Below are positions 45,143 to 54,425 of a stretch of 64,000 nucleotides of DNA, one piece after another. The stretch lies in NCBI GenBank assembly GCA_963772595.1, contig CAVYXZ010000009.1, forward strand, positions 1 through 64,000, in the 5' to 3' direction. The notes beneath the pieces were generated by a model. The model saw nothing but the letters and a program-made list of their open reading frames with translations. It was not told the DNA's origin and did not search any database. Numbering within the stretch: position 1 is the stretch's first letter; every line of letters begins with the position of its first letter. Source of the DNA: CAVYXZ01 sp963772595 (GTDB taxonomy: Bacteria > Chloroflexota > Anaerolineae > Aggregatilineales > Phototrophicaceae). Position numbers and translations under genes: made by a program.

Positions 45143-45973
45143 GTGATTAAACGACGTGGATATTCCCTGTTGTTAGGCACACTGCTGATTTTCGGTGTTT
45201 ATCTGGCAAGCGCGCAGGACACCGAAGTCTATGCCCTGGCTTATCAAACCGTCAATGTGCGCAGCGGTCCTGGCACACAGTATGAGATCGTCGGTCAGTT
45301 GAACGCCCAGGACCGGGTGCCGGTCATAGGCCGTGACAACGAGATGACCCGCTGGTTGCAAATCAGCCTGCCCGACGAGGACCTCACGGGTTGGGTCGCC
45401 TATTTCACCATCACGCTGGACGGCCAGGCCGATTCGCTGCCGGTGGTGGCTGAAACACCGGTGCCAGGTACGCCAGAACCGGCCCAGATCATCTCCTACG
45501 GGCGAGTCAACGTGCGCAGCGGCCCTGGCGTAAGCTACGCCATGCGCGGCCAGCTTGAGGTCGGTGACGAGGCGCAGATCACGGCCCGCAGCAACTACAA
45601 CAACGACTGGCTGTACATCGAAAACGACGCTATCTCCGGCTGGGTAGCCTATTTCACCGTGCAGGTCGAGGGCCGCCTGGACGAGATTCCGGTGCGGCTG
45701 CCGGATGCGGCGACCGGCGACTTAGTTCCCCCGGCCACGCTGATCCATGCCAGTTACAACGCCCGGCTGCACAGTGCCCCGAACTTCCGGGCCAGTGTTC
45801 TGGTGGTGATCCCCTTCCAGACTTCGCTGACTCCCTCCGGGATTACCCCGGATGGCCGCTGGCTCTACCTGAGTTACGAGGGGCATCAGGGCTGGGCCTG
45901 GGCCAGACTCTTCGATCTGAGCGACGAACAGCGCGCCCAAATCCCCACCCGCCGCCCACCCTCCAACCAATAA
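45143..45973 (+). CDS. Secreted protein with three bacterial SH3-like domains
   Basis: A 276-residue exported protein starting with GTG. The signal peptide covers about residues 1-27 (GTLLIFGVYLASAQ). Three SH3-like units follow: 28-95 (VNVRSGPGTQYEIVGQLNAQ), 115-180 (VNVRSGPGVSYAMRGQLEVG) and 200-265 (NARLHSAPNFRASVLVVIPF). Such domains bind peptidoglycan or other wall polymers. It starts 65 bases past the right end of the IS630 element, which may have altered its expression. Confidence 0.87.
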   Translation: MIKRRGYSLLLGTLLIFGVYLASAQDTEVYALAYQTVNVRSGPGTQYEIVGQLNAQDRVPVIGRDNEMTRWLQISLPDEDLTGWVAYFTITLDGQADSLPVVAETPVPGTPEPAQIISYGRVNVRSGPGVSYAMRGQLEVGDEAQITARSNYNNDWLYIENDAISGWVAYFTVQVEGRLDEIPVRLPDAATGDLVPPATLIHASYNARLHSAPNFRASVLVVIPFQTSLTPSGITPDGRWLYLSYEGHQGWAWARLFDLSDEQRAQIPTRRPPSNQ

Positions 45974-45994
45974 GCCATAAGCGATCCCTGTGGA

Positions 45995-46444
45995 TCAACT
46001 CACCGCTTTCTTCACCAGCGCGGCAATCTTTTTCTCTGCGGCGGCGGTCAGTTCCACCAGCGCGAAAGCGGTCGGCCACATCGCGCCGTCGTCGAGGCTG
46101 GCCTTGTCGTTGAAGCCGAGGGTTGCATAGCGCGCCTTAAATTTATCCGCCGCCTGGAAAAAGCAGACGACATTGCCGTCCTTCGCATACGCGGGCATCC
46201 CGTACCAGGTTTTCGGCCAGAGGTCCGGCGCGTTGGCAGTGATGATCTCATGGACGCGCTGGGCCATAGAGCGATCCGGTTCCGGCATCTCGGCAATTGC
46301 CGCGCGCACGGCTTCTTCGCCTGCTGCCCGATTCTTCTTGGCGCGCTCTTCCGCCTTCAACTCTTTAGCGCGCGCCTTCATCGCGGCTTGTTCCTCTTTC
46401 GTGAATCCTGTGGACTTATCAGCAGTGCTCTTTTTTGAGGCCAT
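45995..46444 (-). CDS. DUF1801/YdhG-like protein
   Basis: A 149-residue protein. A charged, lysine-rich N-terminal 45 residues come before a DUF1801-like domain with WPKTWYGMPAYAKDGNVVCF and the ALVELTAAAEKKIAALVKKA end. The family fold is known (YdhG/YjhX-like), but its biochemical role is not. It is transcribed towards the SH3 gene stop and is monocistronic. Confidence 0.8.
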   Translation of the reverse strand: MASKKSTADKSTGFTKEEQAAMKARAKELKAEERAKKNRAAGEEAVRAAIAEMPEPDRSMAQRVHEIITANAPDLWPKTWYGMPAYAKDGNVVCFFQAADKFKARYATLGFNDKASLDDGAMWPTAFALVELTAAAEKKIAALVKKAVS

Positions 46445-46623
46445 GCGAATCTCCTTAACTTCGAATTGTCAGATTACGACGGCGTGTCTTGCCGTTCTAT
46501 CATAACGTCGCAGGAGATGGGCCTCAAATGACAGCACGAGGCCCTTTCTCATGATTCACTCATAATCCAACGACTGTTCAGGTGTTTAAGTTGGGCTTGC
46601 CTTACAAAGCCGGAATTACCCAC

Positions 46624-46663
46624 AGCCAGGCCCCGATTGGGGGAAGGGTATCGGGACCTGGCT
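46624..46663 (+). terminator. Hairpin with flanking T run, probable terminator
   Basis: A stem AGCCAGG-CCCCGAT pairing with ATCGGG-ACCTGGCT, followed on the plus strand by GATTGTTTTC. It lies between the starts of one minus-strand gene and the stop of another. Which transcript it ends is unclear. Confidence 0.45.
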
Positions 46664-46673
46664 GATTGTTTTC

Positions 46674-47160
46674 TCAGGCTTCAATATAAAAGTCGAATTC
46701 GGTCAGCGCGGTCAGGCTGTCATCCGCTTCGTACACTTCGTCGAGGGAAAGTTGCAGAATCTGGGTCGATTCCTCGTCGCCAAGGCTTCGCGCCCAATTG
46801 CACAGACTGCTGTATGCGGCGATTTCGTAATGCTCAATCTTCCGCAGCGCCGCAATCAGGGCGGCATCGCGCAGGTAGGGATCGCCATGCTGCGCTGCCA
46901 CATCGATACACGCCTGGATCAGGCAGCGCATCGCTTTACAGACGGTGGCACCGGGGCGGCTGCCCATATCTTGCAGCAGATCCTCTACGCGCTCAAGCTG
47001 GTGTTCAGTCACCTGGACATGAAGCTCGATAACCCGCTTCAGGTCTGGTGAAGCCGCCGCGTCCAGAATTCTGGGCAAGGCTGTGGTCAGCTGTGCTTCG
47101 GCGCTGTAGGCCTCCTGCAAGCTCGCTTTGTACAGGCCCTTCAAGGTGTCGAGACTTCAT
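46674..47160 (-). CDS. DUF892/YciE-type ferritin-like protein (one frameshift)
   Basis: About 161 residues after dropping one extra base near 47153, which joins the start M-K to LDTLKGLYKASLQEAYSAEA. Without this correction the ORF begins at a TTG. The segment is a four-helix ferritin-like bundle with the metal residues in QEAYSAEAQL, VTEHQLERV, KIEHYEIAAYSSL and SLDEVYEADDSL. DUF892 proteins are linked to stress response and iron or redox metabolism in bacteria, but activity is unproven. Confidence 0.82.
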
Positions 47161-47271
47161 GGCATCTGTCCTCAATAGCTAGCCTGACTGTACGGATTCT
47201 GGCCGCGCGACACATGAGACGGTCGGCGGGTTTCCGCTTAGGTCAGATAGTGGATACCAATCAGGACGCGC

Positions 47272-49008
47272 TTAGAGCCGCAATTGCACATCATAGAGAC
47301 TGGCGTAGGTCCCCCCCTGCGCGATGAGTTCGTCGTGTGTGCCTTGTTCGTCAATGCCCTTATCACCGAGGACGATGATGCGCTGCGCATTGCGGACGGT
47401 GGACAGCCGGTGCGCGATGACCAGCGTGGTGCGGCTGCTGCTGAGCGTTTCCAGCGACTGCTGTACGGCGTGCTCGCTTTCATTATCCAGGGCGCTGGTC
47501 GCCTCATCGAAAATGAGGACCGGCGGATTCTTCAGGAAGACGCGGGCGATGCTCAGGCGCTGTTTCTGCCCGCCGGAGAGCTTCACGCCGCGCTGGCCGA
47601 TGTCGGTATCGTAGCCATCCGGCAGCTTCATGATGAAGTCGTGGGCGTTGGCCTGCTGCGCCGCTGCAATGATCTCGGCCATGCTGGCGTCGCGCTTGCC
47701 ATAGCGGATGTTATCGGCGATGCTCCCGGCGAAGAGATAGACATCCTGATGCACCACGCCGATGTTCTCGCGCAGCGAGCGCAGACAGATCTCGCGGATA
47801 TTCTGGCCGTCGAGCAGAATCTGGCCCTCGTCCACATCGTAGAAGCGCGGAATCAGCGAGCAGAGCGTCGTCTTGCCCACGCCGGAAGTTCCCACCAGGG
47901 CCACGTATTCGCCCGCCTGAATATCCAGGCCGATATGCTTCAAGACGTCGTCGTGATCCTGCTGGTACCTGAAGCTGACATCTTGGAACTCCACATGCCC
48001 CTGAACCTGCGCCAGTTCGAGGCCGTCCACCGGGTCCTGAATCTCCGGCTCGATCTCCAGAATGTCCATAAAGCGGCTGAAGCCAGTGATGCCCTCCTGA
48101 TACAGGCGGGAGAAATTAACCAGCCGCTGGACCGGTTCCAGCAGCAGCGCCACGTAGAGCAGAAAGGTCAGCAGGTCGGCCAGATCCAGCGTGGCGTGGA
48201 CAATGCTGGCCCCGCCGATGACGATCACGGCGATGGTAATCAGCTCCGTGAAGGCGATCATACCGCTGGAAAAGAAGGCCGAACTGCGGTAGTCGTCGCG
48301 TCGGCTTTCGACAAAGCGATTGTTCTCGCGCTCGAACTTGGCCGCTTCGACCGCTTCGTTGGTGAAGGACTGCACCACGCGGATGCCCGACAGCGTATCC
48401 TCGACCTGGGCGTTAATGTCGCCGATGCGCTCGCGGCTGCGGCGGATGGCGGCGTTCATCTTCTTATTGAAGTAGAAGCCGTAGACGAACATGATGGGCA
48501 CAAAGACGACGATGATGGCCGTAAGCTGCCAGTTGATCGTCAGCGAGAAGGCGAAGACGCCGATGAGAGTCAGCAGGCCGACGGTCAGGTCCTCCGGGCC
48601 ATGATGGTAGAACTCCGACAGCGAGAGCAGGTCGTTGGTGAGCCGTGACATCAACTGCCCGGTGCGCTGTTCATCGTAAAAGCCGTAGGAGAGCTTCTGA
48701 TAATGGCCGAAGAGTTCGGTACGCATATCGCGTTCCATCAGCGCGCCCATCATGTGCCCGCGATAGTCCACGAAGAACTCGCAGACGGTATGCACGGCGA
48801 CCAGGGCCAGCATCAGCGCGCCCATCGCGTAGATTTGATTGAGCGTATCGGACACGCCGCCGCCCAGGACGTCTTTGGTGATGTAGCGAGCGCAGAGGGG
48901 TAAAACGAGCCGGATGCCGGAGACGATGAAGGCCGCGGCAAGATCGGCGAAGAGTAAGGTCCGGTAGGGACGATAGTACGACAGGAATTTTTTGAAGCGA
49001 ATGGGCAA
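47272..49008 (-). CDS. ABC exporter (homodimeric type)
   Basis: A 578-residue, intact protein. The membrane domain (10-320) has six helices. The nucleotide domain has Walker A GTSGVGKTT, Q-loop VHQDVYLFAG, signature LSGGQKQ, and Walker B VLIFDEATSALD with the catalytic Glu. The H-loop is VIAHRLSTV. All motifs are consensus, so it should be a self-sufficient homodimer, unlike the pair at 40-44 kb. Exporters of this form carry lipids, peptides or drugs. It lies 111 bases after the DUF892 gene. Confidence 0.93.
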   Translation of the reverse strand: MPIRFKKFLSYYRPYRTLLFADLAAAFIVSGIRLVLPLCARYITKDVLGGGVSDTLNQIYAMGALMLALVAVHTVCEFFVDYRGHMMGALMERDMRTELFGHYQKLSYGFYDEQRTGQLMSRLTNDLLSLSEFYHHGPEDLTVGLLTLIGVFAFSLTINWQLTAIIVVFVPIMFVYGFYFNKKMNAAIRRSRERIGDINAQVEDTLSGIRVVQSFTNEAVEAAKFERENNRFVESRRDDYRSSAFFSSGMIAFTELITIAVIVIGGASIVHATLDLADLLTFLLYVALLLEPVQRLVNFSRLYQEGITGFSRFMDILEIEPEIQDPVDGLELAQVQGHVEFQDVSFRYQQDHDDVLKHIGLDIQAGEYVALVGTSGVGKTTLCSLIPRFYDVDEGQILLDGQNIREICLRSLRENIGVVHQDVYLFAGSIADNIRYGKRDASMAEIIAAAQQANAHDFIMKLPDGYDTDIGQRGVKLSGGQKQRLSIARVFLKNPPVLIFDEATSALDNESEHAVQQSLETLSSSRTTLVIAHRLSTVRNAQRIIVLGDKGIDEQGTHDELIAQGGTYASLYDVQLRL

Positions 49009-49164
49009 GCGCCATCTCCTTGAATATTGCCGACTTCATATGCAGGCCGCAGGCATTCTAAACGGGTCAGGGCGGATCATCAAGGGTCAAGATAAGGTTT
49101 TCAAAAGCAGACCGGTATTTTGCTCCCTTGAATTCAGCACCAATTTAACGGCGATTTCTCTTGC

Positions 49165-49278
49165 CTCCGGTTAAAAACCGAAGGCTCAGGAAGGGCCGGA
49201 AACCGCTAAAGCGGTTCGGTTGTCAGTCGCTTCAGCGACTTTGCCTTGCCTTATAGCCTGGAGTTTTGAACTCCAGGG
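49165..49278. repeat. Series of short hairpin repeats
   Basis: Several hairpins with four-base loops: CGGTTAAAAACCG, ACCGCTAAAGCGGT, GTCGCTTCAGCGAC and GGAGTTTTGAACTCC. The last two types also occur at 35.1 kb. They lie just after the amidohydrolase stop and may act as a transcript end or stabiliser. Confidence 0.75.
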
Positions 49279-49280
49279 AC

Positions 49281-50123
49281 CTAGAGATTATAGAAGCGTC
49301 CGGCGTTGTCGTAGAAGACCTGCTGCTTCTCAGCCTCGGTCCAGCCTGCCGTGAGGGCGCTGATCGTCTCAATCCAGCGCGGATAGGTGGAGGCCAGGCG
49401 CACGACCGGCCAGTCGCCGCCGAACATGAGCCGCTCGACGCCAAAGCAGTCAATCACATGATCGACATAGGGTTTGAGGTCCTCGGCGGTCCAGTGCGCG
49501 TGATCGGCTTCGGTCACCATGCCGGAAAGTTTGCACCAGACATTGGGATGCTCCGCCAGGGTTTTGAGACCCTGCCTCCAGGGGTCGCGCAGACCGTCCT
49601 TGATGCCCGGTTTACCGATGTGATCGAGGACGAAGCGGCCATCCGGGCACTGATCCACCAGGGCGATAATGTCGTTCATCTGCGGGTGATAAATGCACAG
49701 GTCGCAGGTGTAGCCGTAATCGGCCAGCATCTGCACCCCCTGAACAAAGCCCGAATGCACGGCAAATCCCAGCGGCTCGGATTGGATCAGGCGGCGGATG
49801 CCTTTGACACGCGGGATAGACCGGTAGGTATCCAGGTATTCGGCAGCAGCAGCGGGGTCTTCCAGCGGGGCGAAGGCGACGATTCCCTGGATCTGTGGAT
49901 AGTCCGCTGCCAGCGAATCGACCCAGCGCACCTCCTGGATGCCGTCATCGGGCCGCAGCCCGGCCTGCACGAAGACGATGCGTTCGATCTCGGCGGCGTC
50001 AGCGACCTGGTCCAGAATGTCGGCAGGGCCATAGACGCGGTTGAGGATCGGCTCCGCTTTGATCCAGTCGATCTGCGCCCAGGATGGGTCCCAGAAATGG
50101 ACGTGACTGTCAGTAATTTTCAT
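49281..50123 (-). CDS. Amidohydrolase-family lactonase (L-fuconolactonase-like)
   Basis: A 280-residue TIM-barrel protein. The metal motif D-S-H-V-H (H7 and H9) opens the protein, FVLDHIGKP carries a third metal His, and the final FGGDWPV holds the catalytic Asp. These fit the amidohydrolase-2/COG3618 type that opens sugar-acid lactones such as L-fucono- or L-rhamnonolactone. Together with UxaA and the dehydratase genes, it points to aldonic-acid catabolism. It precedes a hairpin series and follows the UxaA gene in the same direction, 96 bases apart. Confidence 0.88.
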   Translation of the reverse strand: MKITDSHVHFWDPSWAQIDWIKAEPILNRVYGPADILDQVADAAEIERIVFVQAGLRPDDGIQEVRWVDSLAADYPQIQGIVAFAPLEDPAAAAEYLDTYRSIPRVKGIRRLIQSEPLGFAVHSGFVQGVQMLADYGYTCDLCIYHPQMNDIIALVDQCPDGRFVLDHIGKPGIKDGLRDPWRQGLKTLAEHPNVWCKLSGMVTEADHAHWTAEDLKPYVDHVIDCFGVERLMFGGDWPVVRLASTYPRWIETISALTAGWTEAEKQQVFYDNAGRFYNL

Positions 50124-50219
50124 GGTCTAATTTCCCGAATAGCGAATATATGGCACGTTTTTAATTGTACCTCAGCCCTAAATGAGGCGGTTTGATCCAT
50201 TGGAGAGGAGGGTCGTGCG

Positions 50220-52872
50220 TTACAAGGACACCCCCATCAGGCCGCGCGTAATCTGGAAATCGATGTTGCCCAGGCGGCTGCTGTTGGGCTGGTAGCGGCG
50301 TGAGAGCAGCGCGGCTACCTGGGCCAGGATGGGCGTGGGCCAGGCTTCCGGCGCGCCTTGCAGCAGCAGGTCGGCATCGTGCAGGGCCGGGTTATCGCTG
50401 AGCGTCAGCAGCGGCACCAGCGGATGCCCCTGGCGCGTCTGGTCATAGCTGTAGACCAGGATCGCCTCGACTCCGCCGGCAGCCAGACCGGTGACGACCT
50501 CGCTCCAACTGCTGGTGGGCATATCCATAATCTGGAAGCCAGCGGCGGCAGGCTTGTGGGCATAATTGAGCGTCGAGCGCAGCGGGACACTGGCAGCCTG
50601 GGCGAAAGCGTCCGTTTTCAGCAGGGCGTCGTGCTGCGGGACGATGACCGTGCCGCCCGCGCTGGCGATCATGCGGCTGACGCGCGCGAGGCTGTCGGCA
50701 GCGCTGTCGCTGAGGTCGCCGCTGCTCAGCAGGCCGATGCGCACGGAGTCCAGCCCGGCCTGGACAATCGGCAGTGCCGTCGGGCTGAGATGCGAGTCGA
50801 ACCATGCGACCACCTTCTCGGTCACGGCCTCGATGCCGCCGTCCAACTGGATGCTGGCCCAGCCGAAATCGTTGGGGTCCAGACCGGTATCGACCATCAG
50901 GCCGCGCAGATAGCCGTTGTGAGTCGTCTCGCAGCCATGTTCCAGCAGCAGTCGTCCGCGCCACCAGTGGATGCGTGATGTAGCCCAGGACGGTATCGGG
51001 ATATTCGCGCGTGCCGGAATAGCCGCAGCCTTCGGTGTGGGCCAGGGCGACAAAACGGCTGATGCCCTCGGGCGGCCCCATCTCGTTGAGCTGCCGGGCG
51101 ATCATCAGGCCGATCTGCCCGGCGCAGAGGCTGGTCGGCATAATCAAGCCGACCTGATCGCTGGTGAGTCCCTGCGGCGTCTGGTAGAGCGACAGGTCCA
51201 CGTCCGGCGCATCAAGCGGCTTCAGCGGCAGCGGCTGGCCGTCGAGCGGCTTCAGCAGCGATGCTTTCCAGCGGGACCGTGTGAGTCTGGCTCCAGTTAC
51301 GCCAGATCTGCACCTGCGCGTGCCCGGCACGTTCCCCTGCGCTGGGTTGGCCGGAAGCGATCTCCAGGACGAGATCCAGCGTTTCCGCGCCCAAGGCATC
51401 CAGCGGCGTGCCATCCAGGTAGCGCCCGGCGTTGACGTCCATCTCGTTGTGCAGCAGTTGATAGCGCTGGGCTGGTGGTCATGATCTTGATCGTGGGCAC
51501 GAAGGGGAAATTGGTAATCGAGCCGTTGCCGGTGACGAAGAAGATCATGTTGCAGCCGCTGGCGACCTGCCCGGCAATGCTTTCCAGATCGTTGCCGGGG
51601 CTGTCCATGAAGTAGTAACCGGGCGCAGTCATGGGCTGGCCGTAGTCGATCACATAGTCCAGACGCTGGGCCGGGTGACGTTTGGCCGCCGCGCCGAGCG
51701 ATTTCAGGTAGATATTATACAGGCCGCGCAGCAGATTGCCGCCAGACGGGTTGCCGGTAACGGTGTGACCGTGCCAGCCAGCCCAGGTCTTGAAGCGCTC
51801 GACCGTCGCCAGGAAAGCCTGCGCCGTCTCGACATCGCGCACCTTATCCAGCACGTAAGCCTCAGCGCTGACCAGTTCGTCGGTCTCGGCCAGGTTGGCG
51901 CTGCCGCCGTAGCGGATAATCTCGCGGGCGACCCAGGCCGCCAGCGGGTTGCCACTGACGCCGCTGAAGGCATCCGAGCCGCCGCATTGCAGCGCAATTT
52001 TGAGTTCGCTGAGCGGCAGTTCGACGCGCTGCACCGCGTTGACCGGCTCCAGCCAGCCGCGCACCACCTGCGCCGCCGAGTCCAGATCGGCCTCGAAATC
52101 GCCGGAGACCGACATGAAGTGATGCGGTCGATCCGCCAGCGGATAATTTTGCTCAGCCATGAAGTCGTGCAGTATGGCGTTGGTCATGGCCTCGCTGCCA
52201 TAATCGACCGCCAGCACCGCGCCGACGTTGGGATGCGTCAGGAAACCCGGCCAGGGTGCGCAGCAGCAGATCGCGGTTGTTCTGCTGGCGATGTGCGCCC
52301 TCGGTATGGGCGACCGCCACAATGCCGTCGATATTGGCGTAGTCATCCGCCAGCGCCTTAAGGCGTCCTTCCAGCGCGCGGACGAAGCCAGCGGTCAGCG
52401 AGGAGGTGCCCAGCAGGACGATAAAGTTGCGCGTGGCGCTGCCGTGTTTACGGCGGTAGCCCATGAAGGTGCGCATTTCAGTGTAGCGCGGCTCATCCGG
52501 CTCCGGTACGAAGGCTGCCGCATCGAAGATAAAGGGCGGGACCTCGTCTTCGAAGTTGGGCGTTTCCGGCAGCGGAAAATCGAGCGCCCGGCGCGCCAGC
52601 TCGCGCAGCATGGCGGCGTTGGCGATGTATTCACCGGGCTGCAAATCCCGCAGGGCGCGGCCAAAGGGACGTCCCCAGGAGGTCAGCCAGTCCCCGGCGG
52701 CGATGGGCCGCACCACGAAGCGATGGCCGACCAGCACCGTATGCGAAAGCTGGAAGGGCTCCCCGGCGTGCTGAATCAGGCTGCCCGCTTCAAGCTGGCG
52801 GGTGGCGATGGCGACGTTATCCTTCGGGACAGGCAGACGAGCCAAATCTTCGAATTTTAAGGCAGGGGTCAT
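50220..52872 (-). CDS. Double-domain UxaA-type hexonate dehydratase (four frameshifts)
   Basis: About 882 residues after removing four extra bases near 52244, 51470, 51261 and 50953, all plus-one insertions. It starts MTPALKFEDLARLP, followed by a SAF-like N-terminal domain (17-90) and a UxaA core containing GIVAVAHTEGAH, VGAVLAVDYGSEA and CGGSDAFSGVSGNPL. A second UxaA-like core follows at about 660-870 (GLIMPTSLCAGQIGLMIA, then VALAHTEGCGYSG, LLLEHGCETTHNG). Classical altronate dehydratase is about 490 residues, so this is a fused duplicate. It should remove water from D-altronate or a similar sugar acid using an iron centre. Neighbouring genes support this role. Confidence 0.85.
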
Positions 52873-53008
52873 GGGGGATACACTCGTTTATGGGAAAACC
52901 CGATTGTACCGCAGGCTCCGATGATGACAATGGGACCATGTAAGCCGGATTGCACTGAAGCCGCCTGCATCCCTATAATGATCCACGAAGCGGTGAAAGC
53001 AGGACGCA

Positions 53009-53191
53009 GTGACGACAGTCTACACGACGAAATCCAGCCTGGCTTACGAGATCGAGCGCGATTACTTCAAGATCATGTTCGCCTATGTAGCGAGCGAAGC
53101 CGATCCCCCATCGCCGCCGCAGGACCCTACCAGCAGTCCAGAGCGCATTTTCCGGCGTTTCTGCCGCCTCGCGGAGGCACGAGAGCGCTGA
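53009..53191 (+). CDS. Small hypothetical protein (60 residues)
   Basis: Starts with GTG and codes TTVYTTKSSLAYEIERDYFK and ends RRFCRLAEARER. It is likely cytoplasmic with a helical end. No family recognised. It may be the first of a degraded set of small genes running to 53485. Confidence 0.35.
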   Translation: MTTVYTTKSSLAYEIERDYFKIMFAYVASEADPPSPPQDPTSSPERIFRRFCRLAEARER

Positions 53192-53194
53192 GCG

Positions 53195-53485
53195 ATGAAG
53201 ACCGGCATGATCGTCGAGAATCACCTGCAAAAGCTGGCGGAGGCCGCGCTGCGCTTCCATGCTGCCCGCCGGATCGACGACACAGCACTCCGGCAATCCA
53301 GATTCGCCTGAGCAAAGCGACACACAAGGATCTGCAGCCCGTGATGTTACGCGCGGAAATCACTGAAGATCCGCTTGAAACCGGGCGACGACAAGACCGC
53401 GAAGGGCTATCCCGACAACTGGGAACGAGTCGTCGTGGATTTGAAGTTCGATGAAGTAACGGTAATCAAGGACGACTGCGCCTAA
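53195..53485 (+). pseudogene. Remnant of small gene(s) on the plus strand
   Basis: A 38-residue reading (53195-53311, starting MKTGMIVENHLQKLAEAALR) ends at a TGA, and a separate frame later codes KSLKIRLKPGDDKTAKGYPD, then NWERVVVDLKFDEV and KDDCA before TAA at 53483-53485. The latter piece has no proper start and looks like the tail of a real protein. The final TAA overlaps the convergent TAG of the minus-strand HTH gene. Taken as an eroded or error-broken gene. Confidence 0.4.
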
Positions 53486-54074
53486 TCCTCCATTTGAGCA
53501 ATCATCGACTTGACCTGTTGTTTCCGCTTCACAAGGTACGCATAGGCCTTTTCGAAATTGCTTGTCTGCCGACCCACGTGATGATCTGATCGACATCATG
53601 ACGCATGTCTAACGTGATGCAGCTTAGACAATCTGACCGCCAGTTCGCGTGCCTCGTCTAACCACCCCGCTGCCGACAAATCATTCGGGACGTACTGCAT
53701 ATACTGGGGCGGCTGGTCCTCAGGCGGCAGCGAGCGATTCAGGTAGGCAAAGAGCGCCGTATAGAAGTTGTCTTCGAGAAAGAGCGCCGTCGACTGCTTG
53801 ATGGGGCTGCCAAAGGCGCTGTGGCCGGCTGCGTCGGCCGATATTCCTGCGTTTTGCGCGCATCGTTCGGACGATAGCGAAACTCCACCTTGCCCATCGC
53901 GGCCAGGCGTTCCAACACATCTTTGCGCGTGTCGTTCAAGCGACCGCTTGCCACGTTCAACTGGCGTGCAATGTCGCCCTGGGTAAACCACTGATTGTCG
54001 TTCTCGCGGGCCAGTTCTTGCAGCGCTCGCTGTAACAGGCTCGCTACATCCGATTGAACATGTTGTATTGCCAT
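53482..54074 (-). CDS. HTH-domain hypothetical protein (three or more frameshifts)
   Basis: About 197 residues, rebuilt with breaks near 53.83, 53.60 and 53.56 kb. The start MAIQHVQSDVASLLQRALQE is followed by a helix-turn-helix (TQGDIARQLNVASGRLNDTR) and strands rich in arginine. The middle piece is ALFAYLNRSLPPEDQPPQYM, and the end piece codes YAYLVKRKQQVKSMIAQMED. It may be a repressor or a DNA-binding partner of the adjacent small genes. Three short direct repeats just upstream are a possible operator. Confidence 0.5.
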
Positions 54075-54425
54075 CGTTCTACCCTATCGACACAGTCTGA
54101 CCTATCGACACTATCGTACCTGAAAACACAGGCGCTGGCAAGCGCCGGGTCTCCGATAGGAGATGCGGCCTAATCTGGCAGAATTGCTGAAGATCGCTTA
54201 ACTGTTTTGCACTGACGCCAACAGGATAGAACTGACGCTGTGCTTGAAACAGCCTCTTGCGTGGCAATCAAGGTATATTGTCATGGTCGGCACAGGCGTG
54301 ATTTTATTTGTTGCCGTCCGCAACAATCTCTCCAATCCTCATGAACTTTGACCGGCTACAGTTCAATAAGCGTCAGAGACTTTCGCTTGATCCGTCCATG
54401 AAACTCAGTATGGTCTTGAATGCAC
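54075..54425. other. 351-base gap upstream of the HTH gene
   Basis: Besides the CCTATCGACAC repeats, I see only weak plus-strand reading frames (for example from 54308) with no family or ribosome-binding site, and no credible RNA gene. Confidence 0.5.
54083..54116. promoter_or_regulatory. Direct repeats CCTATCGACAC, possible operator
   Basis: CCTATCGACAC occurs at 54083-54093 and again at 54101-54111, 18 bases apart, followed by a partial CTATCG. They sit 9 bases upstream of the minus-strand HTH gene start, where an autoregulator would bind. Confidence 0.4.
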
